Below, in pieces: positions 48,301 to 59,279 of a stretch of 64,000 nt of DNA; position 1 is the first letter of the stretch; each line of letters begins with the position of its first letter. A program made the translations under genes and the position numbers. Under the pieces are notes generated by a model. The model made no database searches and had not been told where the DNA came from. It saw only the letters and a program-made list of their open reading frames with translations. This DNA comes from Macrostomum hystrix (taxonomy: Eukaryota; Platyhelminthes; Macrostomidae): NCBI GenBank assembly GCA_950097015.1, contig CATNEN010000033.1:2960001-3024000 (forward strand), written 5' to 3'.

Positions 48301-50360
48301 GCGGAAGAGGTAGGCAGCTTAGTGGGTGTGTCCTGTGGCTGCTGACGAGGCTGCATTGGCGAGTCCTGGCGAGCGCCCGATGGAACATCGACCGGAACAT
48401 CGGGAGCGCCAGTGAGGAGGCTGGCAATGTTAGCGGGAACCGGCCTGGACAGGGACGAGCCAAGCGCCTGGACGCGCAGCTGATCGGGCAGAGGCAGATT
48501 GCGGCTCAGATTTTTGTAGGCGTTGATCTGAGCGCGGAGCTGCATCAGCTGCACACTGCTGAATGGGCCAGCTGGTGGCTCAGCCGGCGGCATCTGGTAC
48601 GGCTGCTGACCCTGGGTTCCAGGCGGCCCACCGTAGTAGCCTTGACCGGTGGACTGCGGCGGCATGTGGTAGCCCTGATGCTGGGGTGGGCCGTACATTT
48701 GCTGACCAGGCTGCTGCTGCTGCGGGTAGCCACTGGTCAGTTCTGCGGCGGTCGGACCGAAAGGAGGGCCGCCACCACCGGCTACACCTGGATGCGAGAA
48801 CGGCGGTCCCTGGTGCCGAGGCGGCGTAGCCTGTGTGTAGCCATAGTGAGGCGGCTGCTGCTGCTGCGGTGTTGGAGGCTGCTGGCTGTCGGCCATAGAT
48901 ACAGGCAGTGGCTGCTGCTGAGGCGACGGCGGCACAGGCTGGGCGACTGGGAGGGGTGGCGGGGCAGCTGGCGGAGGCATCTGCTGGGACGCAGGTGAAG
49001 GCGGCGGTTGCTGCTGCTGGGAGCTGGATTGCTGAGCCTGCGGCGATGGAGGTGGCTGTTGCTGCTGCTGCTGTGACTGAGGTGTCTGTGGCCGCGGCTG
49101 AGGTGATGGCTGCGACTGAGCTGATGGCGGCTGCGGTGGTGGCTGCTGCTGCTGTTGCTGCGCATTTGCTATTTGACTATTCGGGAGGACCTGCTGGAAG
49201 TACTGCTGCTGCTGGCTCGCGGGCGGCTGTGAGCCGAACTGCTGATAGGCCGGCTGCATCTGGCTGGTTGGCTGTCCAGCGTACATCTGCTGCTGGTGAT
49301 ATTGCTGCTTGTGCATCTGATGCGGGGACTGCATGTACTGATTCTGGTGCTGCTGCATCATGTGAGCATGACTCACCGGCGGCTCATTCGGCCCCGGATA
49401 CTGCTGCTGACCCTGCGGCCCACCGTAATATCCGTGCCCGGACTGCGGCATGTGATAGCCCTGATGCTGAGGGTACATCTGGGGACCCTGCTGCTGCTGG
49501 TAGCCCCCGGACATGTCCGGTCCGGCCTGTCCAAATGGGCCACCACCAGCCTGAGAATACTGCGGTCCTGGTGCGCAACCTGACATCCCCTGCGACCTTG
49601 GCGGCGTCGGCTGAGGGTAGCTGTAGTGAGACTGTTGCTGCTGCTGGCCTTCAGAGGATGCGACTGAGGATTGCTGGGACGCCTGCAACTGGGCCTGAGA
49701 AGTGACGGGCTGAGCCGTTGAGCTGTGCGGTAGCGGTGGAGGCGCAGCGGGCGGCGGCATCTGCTGCGACGCTGGAGACGGCTGAGACTGAGCCTGCTGC
49801 TGAGAGCTTGGCGGCGGTTGCTGCTGCTGTTGCTGTGAAGATGGCGGAGGCTGAGGAGATGGCTGCGACTGCTGCTGCTCTTGGCCCTGTTGTGGCGGCT
49901 GCTGAGGAGCCTGCTGACCATACTGCGGCTGACTAGTGGGTGGCGGGCCGAACTGCTGATAGGGCGGCTGCATCTGCTGACTTGGATATGGCTGATGATA
50001 TTGCTGCTTCTGCATCTGGTGAGGCGCCTGCTGCCCATAGGCCATTTGGTGCGGCATCATCTGGGGATTGCCGTACTGGGGTCCTGAGGCATCACCTGGC
50101 ATGTGATAAGGCGGCTGGCCCTGAGGCCCGGGCGGTCCGCCATAGTAGCCAGCAGACTGCTGCGGCATGTGGTAGCCCTGATGCTGGGGAGGGCCATACA
50201 TCTGTTGGCCTGGCGGCTGCTGCTGCTGCTGTGGCTGCGGGTAGCTGCTATTCATGTCTTGCGCGTGACCAAATGGAGGCCCCTGTGATCTAGGCGGCAC
50301 TGCTTGTGGGTAGCTATAGTGAGGCTGCTGCGGTGCAGAGGACTGTTGCCCCTCTGACAT
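39334..50360 (-). CDS. brm: Brahma / SMARCA2-4 SWI/SNF ATPase, 8 coding exons, 2,089 aa
   Basis: Exons, 5' to 3' on the minus strand: 50360-46760, 46655-46155, 45995-45766, 45069-44737, 44244-43971, 41289-41021, 40488-39657 and 39563-39334, all GT...AG with consistent phases. It is the catalytic subunit of the BAF/PBAF chromatin remodeller in the nucleus. A Gln/Pro-rich N terminus (three similar modules) leads to the QLQ domain (about 597-630, [20 protein letters not shown]), a basic HSA helix (about 905-1020), BRK (about 1067-1100, [20 protein letters not shown]), then SNF2 ATPase with Walker [10 protein letters not shown] spanning intron 1 and the DEGH box near 1299. The helicase C lobe ([28 protein letters not shown]), SnAC region (exon 6) and bromodomain (about 1848-1945, with the acetyl-lysine Asn in CRNAQTYN) follow. 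Exon 8 adds a Gly/Thr-rich stretch and a basic-acidic end. All catalytic motifs look intact. Confidence 0.97.
40650..41012. repeat. ~23-bp minisatellite in brm intron 6
   Basis: About 15 degenerate copies of ATCCATGGATCCCAGTTCCC with AGAATCC linkers, in intron 40489-41020, ending within 10 bp of the exon 6 donor. Confidence 0.9.
41290..42278. other. Downstream part of brm intron 5
   Basis: Unique sequence with short inverted segments around 41400-41850 and a GC-rich patch near 41940-42100. Open frames on both strands lack family resemblance. No gene is called. Confidence 0.35.
42287..43586. mobile_element. hAT-like TIR element with an expanded internal minisatellite
   Basis: Terminal inverted repeats CAGGGGTCGGCAACC (left) and GGTTGCCGACCCCTG (right), flanked by perfect 8-bp duplications ATCTAGAC at 42279-42286 and 43587-43594. 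The interior has no transposase. It is nearly all a minisatellite (about 42355-43490) of 16-18 bp, GGGGAGAGATGAGACAG, with roughly 65-70 copies. It sits in brm intron 5. The terminal sequence and 8-bp duplication fit hAT non-autonomous elements. Confidence 0.92.
43595..43970. other. Upstream part of brm intron 5
   Basis: Unique, no feature recognised beyond the intron's 5' end (donor GTGAGT on the minus strand at 43970). Confidence 0.4.
44440..44648. mobile_element. Short dispersed element with 3' hairpin, copy 1 (brm intron 4)
   Basis: Begins GTTCGGCAAGCCGCTAGAGC and ends in an inverted repeat CCTTCTCGGTGAATCGAGTC ... GGCGAGTCGCAGGACGAGAA. It is about 209 bp and nearly identical to 45308-45514. 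SINE-like in size; no clear A/B box and no obvious target duplication. Confidence 0.75.
45308..45514. mobile_element. Short dispersed element with 3' hairpin, copy 2 (brm intron 3)
   Basis: Same orientation and sequence as 44440-44648 with a few substitutions and small deletions (for example AGCACTCAGCTG for AAGCACTCTACTG). The flanks differ, so this looks like two insertions or an ancient duplication. Confidence 0.75.
45601..45716. mobile_element. Short dispersed element, diverged partial copy 3 (brm intron 3)
   Basis: Retains GCTAGAG at its start and the terminal hairpin arms (GCCTTCTCGGCGAATCGAGT ... GGCGAGTCGCAGGACGAGAA), but the middle is different and shorter than in copies 1 and 2. 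Confidence 0.6.
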
Positions 50361-52275
50361 CGAGATGCTGACAATGGCTGCAAAGGAGGAGGATGGGTAA
50401 TGTTAAACAAGCATTGCCTAGGCCCTAGAATAAGTAGAATATTCAAATATATATAAAATAAAAGGTACTTATCAAGTTTCCTTTTACATTTTTGTTTTCA
50501 GCTTTTAAAATTCAGAAAGCTAGGTTCCTAGCGTTCCCAAATTCAGATTTGGAAATATTGTTAATATTTGAATTATTTTATAAAAACATAGAAAATTTTA
50601 CATTATGTTAATCACCAATTAAGTTATGCATCTGCTTCTTTTTTAGCTTGATTTGATTTTGATAATTATTACTGTCATTCATACCAGATTACAAGAAAGA
50701 TGGTGCTTTAGTAATACATTTTTTACTTTTTTACTATTGTTTTTTTATCACAGACACAAAGACAATTTCAAACTGACTGAGAAATACAAGCTGCCAGTCC
50801 TATAAAAAGCGTAACTTTTAAAATACTTCAACTAACAGAAATGGATAATGGTTATAATGGATTGTCATAATAGAGCTGAGTCAAGACTGACTGATGAAAA
50901 TGGCTTCAAGAAACAACAAAGAAAAGGAAACAATGAGACTATTGAAAGTCAATAGACAGAACATTTAGTAACTAATAATGCTATTATGTGTTAGAAATGC
51001 TCTGATATGCTAATTTTGTTTATTTACTTCCCAATTCTAACCAAAAAGTCATTAGAAGTTTTTAGATGCGAGTATTAGCATTTTCATAAATGATATTTGA
51101 TTAGAACTATAGTCTATACAACATATTTTGCATGCAATAATTATTCTTGCAATGAAGGTGATATAATGGCAATGATGAATAATATCCAACAATTACCCAA
51201 ATAGGTCAAATGTTGAATAAAATGCACATCACACACCCTAATGGAGCAAATGAAAAAAAAGCTGCGGACACTCCTGCTAGGCATGCAGGTGCGCAGTTGG
51301 TTTCAAGGAAAAGAGCGCAAATGCGCAATTGCTATACAGTCTAAATATCTTCAGTCTGACTCAACGTAGTGATTGATTTTGCAAAAAAATTTGAAAGACC
51401 TTTTTTTGATCTCTGTAGCGTATTTCTAAAAATAGAACAGCTACGTGGTGATTTGGCAAAAATATGGACACATACCAAATGACTTTTTTTATCTCTGTAG
51501 TGTATCTTACTAATTATAACAGCTAAGGTTATGTCTTTTCACACTTGGGCACTGCAGAGCATGAAGTTGTGTTTGAGAATAAATGTGCACCCCTCCATCA
51601 AAAAATTCTGTAACTGTGCCTGGCTAGAATGGCACCTACATGGACATGTAGGTTTTTTAAATATGTAAATGTATACCTAAGTGCACAATAGCATGGATGT
51701 ATGGCACGGGTGCACACTGCTATACCATGTGCACCTACATGTACATTTAAATGTATCTTATAATGTGTTGTAATGTACATATATTTAAACACACAAGGTG
51801 TGCGTACAGAGGCACTGGCATTCACTACTAGAATTGCATCTACACGTACTTGTACATGAAAATGTATTACAAAATATACATTTATAAAGAACACAAGACA
51901 TTAGTGTAGGGGCACAAGGGTGCACTGTTTGTTATACATCTACATACTTACGACAACTTTACACACACAAGGTGTGGCCACGCGGACAGAAATTTCTTTC
52001 TGCGCAGCCACACAAGCAATTGTTCACAAGCACGCCGGACGCTGTCCATGAAAACCCCTATTGGCTCCAATAGGGATCACACAACAACAACAGTTCGGCC
52101 TAACATGATAACAGATTTAGCAATAATATATTTTACATTTTCTGTTTATTGTTGTCATTGTATAAAAAGCAGTTCTTTATTTGTATGTCCATCATATGAA
52201 TAACCATTTTAATACTTTTTATAGTCAGAGTATAAAAAACAACTGCTGTAATCTACCAGACCCAACATAGCTTCT
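50361..52275. other. brm upstream region / AT-rich intergenic DNA
   Basis: Would contain the brm promoter and 5' UTR. 51620-51960 holds degenerate TACATGTACATTTAAATGTA-type repeats, a possible old element. No gene seen. Confidence 0.4.
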
Positions 52276-52283
52276 GTCTATAT

Positions 52284-52673
52284 CAGGGGTCGGCAAACCC
52301 CGTGGGCCAGATGTGGCCCTCTAAGTTCCCAAATCTGGCCCATTGCCCCTTCTGACATCTAGTGTCCTGTTTCATCTCTCTCGTGTCTAATCTCTCCCGT
52401 GTCTCATTGCTCTCATGCCAAATCTCTCCTGTGTCTCATCTCTCCTGTGTCTCATCGCTCTCGTGTCTAATCTCTCCTGTTTCTCACCACTCTTGTGTCT
52501 CATCTCTCCCGTGTCTTATCTCTCCCATGTCTAATCTCTCCTGTGTCTCATCTCTCCCGTGTCTCATCTCTCCTGTGTCTCATCTCTCCCCTATCTCATA
52601 CAGTCAATGCGGCCCGCTGTCGTTTTTTAGGTTCTCTCTTTGGCCTGCCAGCAAATAAGTTTGCCTACCCCTG
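52284..52673. mobile_element. hAT-like TIR element, short copy with the same internal minisatellite
   Basis: Termini CAGGGGTCGGCAAAC and GTTTGCCTACCCCTG, flanked by perfect 8-bp duplications GTCTATAT at 52276-52283 and 52674-52681. The interior 52365-52600 carries about 14 copies of a CTCTCCYGTGTCTCAT unit, the reverse complement of the unit expanded in 42287-43586. Confidence 0.92.
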
Positions 52674-53010
52674 GTCTATATAATAAAAATGTGCTTTACT
52701 GTCACAGCTTAAACCCTAGTACCCTGTGCACTTAGTAAAGTGCAGAGTGAACAATAGCTATAAAAGCTTTTTTTTAAGAAAGGCCTCTTATTGTTGCACA
52801 GCACACAAAGTGGTCAGAGAATCAATATAGAGTGGGCATGTGCCATAGGTTCTATGGTAAAAATGTATATCAGTTTTTAAGGAAATCTTGTTTAAGAAAT
52901 CTAGTCTATAATTTTTTTAGTCTATAAATGTGATAACAAAAATCCTTCTTGCTACACATTTTGCTTGGACCAATTCTATGTAAAAAACAACTCTACAGTT
53001 GTGATTTTAG

Positions 53011-53839
53011 CCATAGTCCGGATCCTGGCCTGTATGACAAATTAATTTGGCGTACAGTCACCCCTTGCTAACCCGATTGGCATACATTGGCGTACAACCA
53101 AAAAATTGGGCCCTACCTATTGGCGTGAGTGGCATACACACTGTTGCTGTTGCAACTTGCAATGTAATGTAGATAAACATCAGTATTTTTTAGGAATTTG
53201 CACAATAATTTAAAAAATGGAATTTATGCAATAATACATTCACTTTAACAAAATAAATTCCCATCTATTGTTCTATTGAATAATTTTAATATTCTAATAT
53301 AACCTGCTGCTAGAGGCATAATATATATTTTACTTGCTTGCAGTATAACAGGGATATATATAACATAGGTGTAACTGTATTTAAATTGCAATATGTTACA
53401 TTTTTCCTTAACTATTAACTGATTTCTGATTAATGCTAACTGATTAACTGATTATTTGCTAACTGAAACTGACTGGCATTAAGACGAAAGTTAAGACTAA
53501 AGTTAAATGTTAAAGTTTCTGTCAAACTCTGTAAAGCTGAAAGCACAATGTCAAGTAGGTCTACTAGTAAAAAAAGACCATGAGTTGAAACATCAAGCTC
53601 TGTTGAAACTGAAACTGAAAGCAATAGCAAAAGCTATTATAGCATATAGTGTACTATTGGTATCTTGGAGTTGGAAACTATTCAACTTTTCATTGAATAG
53701 TTTTGAAGTAGGAAATTTGTACCTATAAAAGTGGTGTACAGTTAGGGAAGGCAGAAAAAATTTGGCCTACATTGGCATACAAACTGTGGACTCATCAAGT
53801 CTTAGTTTGGCATACACCCTGTCATGATCTGGACTATGG
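53011..53839. mobile_element. 829-bp non-autonomous TIR element with 8-bp duplication
   Basis: Left end CCATAGTCCGGATCCTG and right end (reverse-complemented) CCATAGTCCAGATCATG are flanked by identical GATTTTAG at 53003-53010 and 53840-53847. Subterminal TTTGGCGTACA/TTGGCATACA motifs recur in opposite orientation near the two ends. No coding capacity. An 8-bp duplication suggests hAT, but the termini differ from the CAGGGG family. Confidence 0.8.
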
Positions 53840-53847
53840 GATTTTAG

Positions 53848-54509
53848 CAATTTTTAACTGATATATTGCTTTAGAGCCTATAGATTGCTACAAGGCATTT
53901 TGCATAGTTCAACCCCAAGGGCAAACTTGTATGCTCTGCACACTTCTCTAGTGACTGTCAAGTCAAATCCAAATTGATGATTCTCCTATATATTCATATG
54001 GCAGTGAACATATTTATAAAAAGAGCCAATATCAACTCCTTGCTGATGGTAAAGTAAGCCAGAAATGAAGAAGATTCTACTATGTTTTCCCCTACTTCAT
54101 TGCAGATGAAAAGTGTTCACTCCAAGGCTGCTGAGTTGGTGAGACAATGTAGACCTATATTTGTGGTTGTGACAAGAACTGTGGGCAATTGTATGCTAAA
54201 TGTTGCATTATATTTGAGGATATATCTACAACATCTAAGACTAATCTTATCAGACTGCAACCAGTGGCAACCTGCGCCTGCCTTCTACTAGCATAGTCAT
54301 GACTTTGTGGCTGACAGAAAAGATGTGCAGCAATTAAAATTTAATGCTCTATACTTTAAAGAGTAACAAGAGATACAATTGAGTCAAAAGTCTTGTATCA
54401 AAAACAGGCTTCACTTTTCCAACATATTTTGTGAGTATGTAATAGCATTTGGCTAAGGACAGTGGCAGAATGCCATACCTGGCACTTGACTAACCTGGTG
54501 ATCAGATCA
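53848..54509. other. AT-rich spacer
   Basis: No gene or repeat recognised. Confidence 0.4.
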
Positions 54510-54518
54510 TATCTGAAA

Positions 54519-55188
54519 GGCAGAGCTTATTCCCATGGTCCTGTGCCAATAATTTCAATTTTATCCACACGGATCCGTGCCAATAATTTTCTGCTTATCC
54601 ACACAGCAGCTTGCATGAATAGGTCTAAACCTCTTTATATAAATATGCCGTTAATTTCAATTTTATCCACATGGCTCTGCACTTTGAAACAAGGCCCTTT
54701 CAGGCTTGAACGTTTTCTTGAACCCTTGAGCCAATAGATCAACAAAGTTGCCAGTATGTTACGACAGTGTTAGACTACATTTTGACCTACACATTCATTA
54801 ACCAACATTAATGTCATTCTTTTTAATTATTGTAATAACAACTTACTAAATCTTTTGTCATTGTTACATGTTTTCATTCGAATTGTATTGACTTAAAAAG
54901 TAAGATCTATCTATCAAAGAAAATCATACGAGTCAACCAGCAGAATTCTAGTCAGCAACAAACTCATCACACATTATACATCATTGTTATTATTTTACAC
55001 TATGCATCAATAGTGTACACTATATACTATACTCTGAAGCAAAAGCCTTATGCTCAGAGAATAGGTAGGGACTTGAAAGTAGACCTATTCATACAAGCTG
55101 CCGTGTGGATAAGCAGAAAATTATCTGCACAGATCCGTGTGGATAAAATTGAAATTATTGGCATGGGACCATGGGAATAAGCACCTCC
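54519..55188. mobile_element. Non-autonomous Mutator-like TIR element, copy 2
   Basis: Same family as 29633-30316 (shared TIRs, and interior including AAACAAGGCCCTTT). Flanked by perfect 9-bp duplications TATCTGAAA at 54510-54518 and 55189-55197. Two independent insertions with 9-bp duplications support the boundaries. Confidence 0.9.
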
Positions 55189-55197
55189 TATCTGAAA

Positions 55198-57526
55198 TTG
55201 TGCCTGTAGAAGCTAGCAAGAGACTCAAACATTCATGAGGCAGGCAAATGCCAGAAACAACACCCTCAATTAATTACTTTTTGCACCTTTAGTTCCTAGG
55301 CTCTCTGCTATATTGTATAGAACTAACATTACTCTATTGTTATATTTAGTTCCTCTCAACCTTTATGTTTTATGCTGTACCTGGGCCCATGTACCCTTCT
55401 GGTCAAATTCAGTGCCATGTCATTGTCAGTGCTACTGTCCATGAGTATATTTTTTGTATACAATGCCACATCAATGCAATGAATTGAACTTCTGTTCAAG
55501 TATATTTCTCCTGCTATACATTCACTTTTTGCACAGATTCGAGTTAAAAAATTGAACCTTAGCCATTGGCCTACATATGTCAAAATAAATTATCTCAGTA
55601 TTATCAGGCCCAGCTTAAATTATCAAGCCTAACGAAAGGTCATGATTATAAGGACATTAAATGAAGCTTCATATTTTGAATTTGTACAGAATTAAACTGA
55701 AATCAATAACTAAAATATCAATAAACTCATTGATCCATCAATGTGAAGTACTAATGGGTTTAAATTTTTATTTTTATTTTAATATCAATTTCGCTTTATC
55801 GTGACAAAAAACCAAAAAAGCTAAAATACAATTAATATATTAAGCATATGAATATATTCAAACACTACACTTCATGAGGAAGATTATCCCTTGTCTCGAG
55901 TTAATGCTTTACAAATTTATATAATGTCGCATATAAAATATAAATATAAACCGAAATATAAAAAGAACTAAAAATATTGTTTAAAAATGAATTTCAAAAC
56001 AAAAATATAACAAAAAACTAAGTGCAAAAACGAATACATCTTTCCTAGTTATTCTATTATGTTAAACCGGTCTTAGGATTTGCCCAATAGTATAATTTGT
56101 ATTGCAAAACTAAAATTAGCTTCAATCGTTAAAACGTGATCTAAACAATATGACATTCGTACCATGCTCTACATATTGTTTGTGTTGTTGGTGGCATTTT
56201 ATGTAGTCAGGACTCAGATCGTGTTAATAAATAAATAAGAATTTCGTGCTCTAAATATAAAAACATATAAATTATTCATTTTTTCGCCAATAACACATGA
56301 CTTTTCATTTAGCAGCTTTTCAGCCAGCAAATTAAGGCAACCTAGCTGATTTAACTTCACTTTCCGACCGAAATAAAGAGCCTTGTCCAAGATTTTGTTA
56401 TTGGCATGTCAATTTTTAAAGCATTAAAACTTATTTTAGCTCTTTCGTTTTTTCTAACCAAACAACGAACCAAGCAAATCAAACCAAGCTACTAGTAGTA
56501 GACTTACTCAGGAGGGACCGTAAAAGTCACTTTTTTACTGGCGGTGTTTCGCCATAGCAGGTATTCATTCGTCATAACTGCTCCGAACTGCTTTCGGTGT
56601 TGTTGAGTACAGCACCTCTGCAGTCGACGTGTTTACATGCACATCGCTCTCCCTGCAACCAAACAGGGCCGGCCGGCTGGGTTTTCGATTAAAAAATCGT
56701 ATTTATTTAACGATAAATCACTGTGTGCTGTTGCCTGTCTATTTAAATAAATGCATTAAGTAAAGAATGTGATTTTAATCGCGTGCATATTTATAACGAA
56801 TTTAAAGTCGGGGTTCGATTCCCGACTTCATTGGAATAATTAGTCTCCCTTTAGTAAAACAGTTAACTAAGTATTTCTTTAGCTCACCAAGCTCACCAAG
56901 TATTGGCACCAGCATTAACTGAGGTAATTTAGGGTGGGTGTGGTGTCTCCGGCCTCCAGTCCATGGACTGAATTGCCATTCGCAGCCTTCAGATGCATCT
57001 CGCAATGCTGCGGCTTGTGCTGTAAGCCGCAGATCTGGCCCATAATTTTTGTGCTGAGATTAGGAGGAAGGTTATCAGGTATGTGAACTGTGACTCTGTG
57101 GAGTGCAAGGCTCCTTGCTTTGCTTTTTTCTTAGCATTTAAGCAGCCAGTGTGCATGTGCTAAACAATTTTCAAATGCAGAACATTGCTCTAACTGATAA
57201 CCTGTGCATAATTCAGAAAATATAAAGAAAATTATTCCAAAAAAGTTATTCTGGTTTAGTCTACCACTTGAATTGAAAGCACGAGCTGTCATAAAGCTTC
57301 GTAGATTAATTTTCGCATATTTTTCATTTGCCTTGTGTGCTAAACATCGCACAGAAGCTAGGTTATCTTCAATGAACAAGTAGCATTTGATATCCAAGAA
57401 AATGAAGCAACGATTAGAATTGAAGTCACTTTATTACGTTCAAAATTCAACGAATAGTTATCCCGTATTTCCATTCAGAGTTCTTTTCAGATTACAGATC
57501 TAACCATTCCTGACAGACTCCTGATA
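55198..57526. other. AT-rich intergenic DNA with a tRNA-like B-box segment
   Basis: No gene seen. At 56806-56833 the plus strand reads AAGTCGGGGTTCGATTCCCG then ACTTCATTGG, resembling the T-arm region of the SINE at 13966-14034; no good A box is visible, so it is a decayed copy at best. Confidence 0.45.
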
Positions 57527-58115
57527 TGACCCAACGTTAAATCTGAACCTGACCCAACGTTTTTTCTGAACCTGACCCAACGTTAAATCTGAACCTGACC
57601 CAACGTTTTTCTGAACCTGACCCAACGTTAAATCTGAACCTGACCCAACGTTTTTCTGAACCTGACCCAACGTTAAATCTGAACCTGACCCAACGTTAAA
57701 TCTGAACCTGACCCAACGTTAAATCTGAACCTGACCCAACGTTAAATCTGAACCTGACCCAACGTTAAATCTGAACCTGACCCAACGTTAAATCTGAACC
57801 TGACCCAACGTTAAATCTGAACCTGACCCAACGTTAAATCTGAACCTGACCCAACGTTAAATCTGAACCTGACCCAACGTTAAATCTGAACCTGACCCAA
57901 CGTTTTTCTGAACCTGACCCAACGTTAAATCTGAACCTGACCCAACGTTTTTCTGAACCTGACCCAACGTTAAATCTGAACCTGACCCAACGTTTTTCTG
58001 AACCTGACACAACGTTAAATCTGAACCTGACCCAACGTTAAATCTGAACCTGACCCAACGTTAAATCTGAACCTGACCCAACGTTAAATCTGAACCTGAC
58101 CCAACGTTTTTCTGA
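57527..58115. repeat. 23-bp minisatellite with two alternating unit types
   Basis: About 25 copies of CTGAACCTGACCCAACGTT followed by AAAT or by TT/TTT. The AAAT units form a homogeneous centre and the TTT units sit near both ends. 58116-58370 continues as degenerate ATTCTCCTGACATGACCC-like units. Confidence 0.95.
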
Positions 58116-58370
58116 ACATGACCCAAAATTCTCCTGACATGACCCGAAATTATCCTGAAATGACCAAAAATTCTCCTGACAGATCCAAAATTCTCCTGAA
58201 ATTACCGAAAATTCTCCTGACATGACCCGAAATTATTCTGAAAGCATGACCCAAAATTCTACTGACATGAGCCAAAAATCTTATAAACTGACTAAAAATT
58301 CTCCTGAAATGTCCCAAAGTTCTCCTGAAATGACCAAAATTCTCTAGACATGATCCAAATATCAAGGTAC

Positions 58371-59279
58371 TGCCCGAATTCTCCAGCTATGTACCGGAAT
58401 TCTCACGATACGGCCTTTTAGCCCGGAAGTTTTAGGATATGAGCTAATTCTGAAGATTGTGAGTCAACATAGTTATTTTCCAAATAGAAATGGCCCTATT
58501 TGCTTGCTAGTTCATCTTTTATTCACAAAGAAAATGATAAGGAAATACAAGAAGGCAATCCGAAGTTGCCGAAATCAGAAATTTTCAAACAGCTAGAAGC
58601 ACAATCAATATACAGTTTATTAGGATGCAGTTTAGCCATAAATCATGAACATTTATATTACACAGGCCATTATGAACATGAGAGCTAATCAGGCAGAACC
58701 TGGGTGAATCTTTGGCTTGCATCCGTGATTCATTGCTGTGTGCTCATTTGGTGCGGGACACTTCAAAACCGAATCAATAGTGAAATTGGAGGCGCGAGGC
58801 AATGCAAGATGAATCAATCAGATAAATAAGAATCGAATTTTAAGTTAATTTTTAAGTTTGAGTTCAGTTTGGAAGCGGCCAGGCGGTGGAGTGGTTGCTC
58901 AAGCGGAGCACATTAAGAGTGGCAGAGTATGACAAAATAGGCTGTCCATGGTTTGCTAAACTGCTCAAAAGAGATTGACTAAGATTTCAGGCGAAGCTGT
59001 ACAGGTTTTGAATTACATCATCCGGATCAGTCTCCTGGCGCATGCGTGTTGAGATCAGTTCCGAATTTGTCAGAAATTTGATTACTGAAATAAACACCTT
59101 AGAATTCTACAATGTAAGCAGCCAATGGGTGAAAATCAACAACTTTGAGCACAGACACACACACACACATACACACAGAGAGAGAGATAAAAAATGCAGG
59201 TCCTCTTGAATACGAATTCGCTATTCTTCAGTACTTTGTTCGCTAGTGGCATGTCTAAAAGCGCCAGTGGCTGAGGCAG
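58371..59279. other. jun 3' flank
   Basis: On the minus strand, AATAAA signals lie near 58518 and 58616, about 660-760 bp past the jun stop. A (CA)n/(GA)n tract at 59152-59190 would be in the 3' UTR. No other gene. Confidence 0.45.

Noticed and set aside
58870..58935. tRNA-like GGTGGAGTGGTTGCTCAAGC segment
   Set aside because: It resembles an A box, but no B box (GGTTCRANTCC) follows at a suitable distance.
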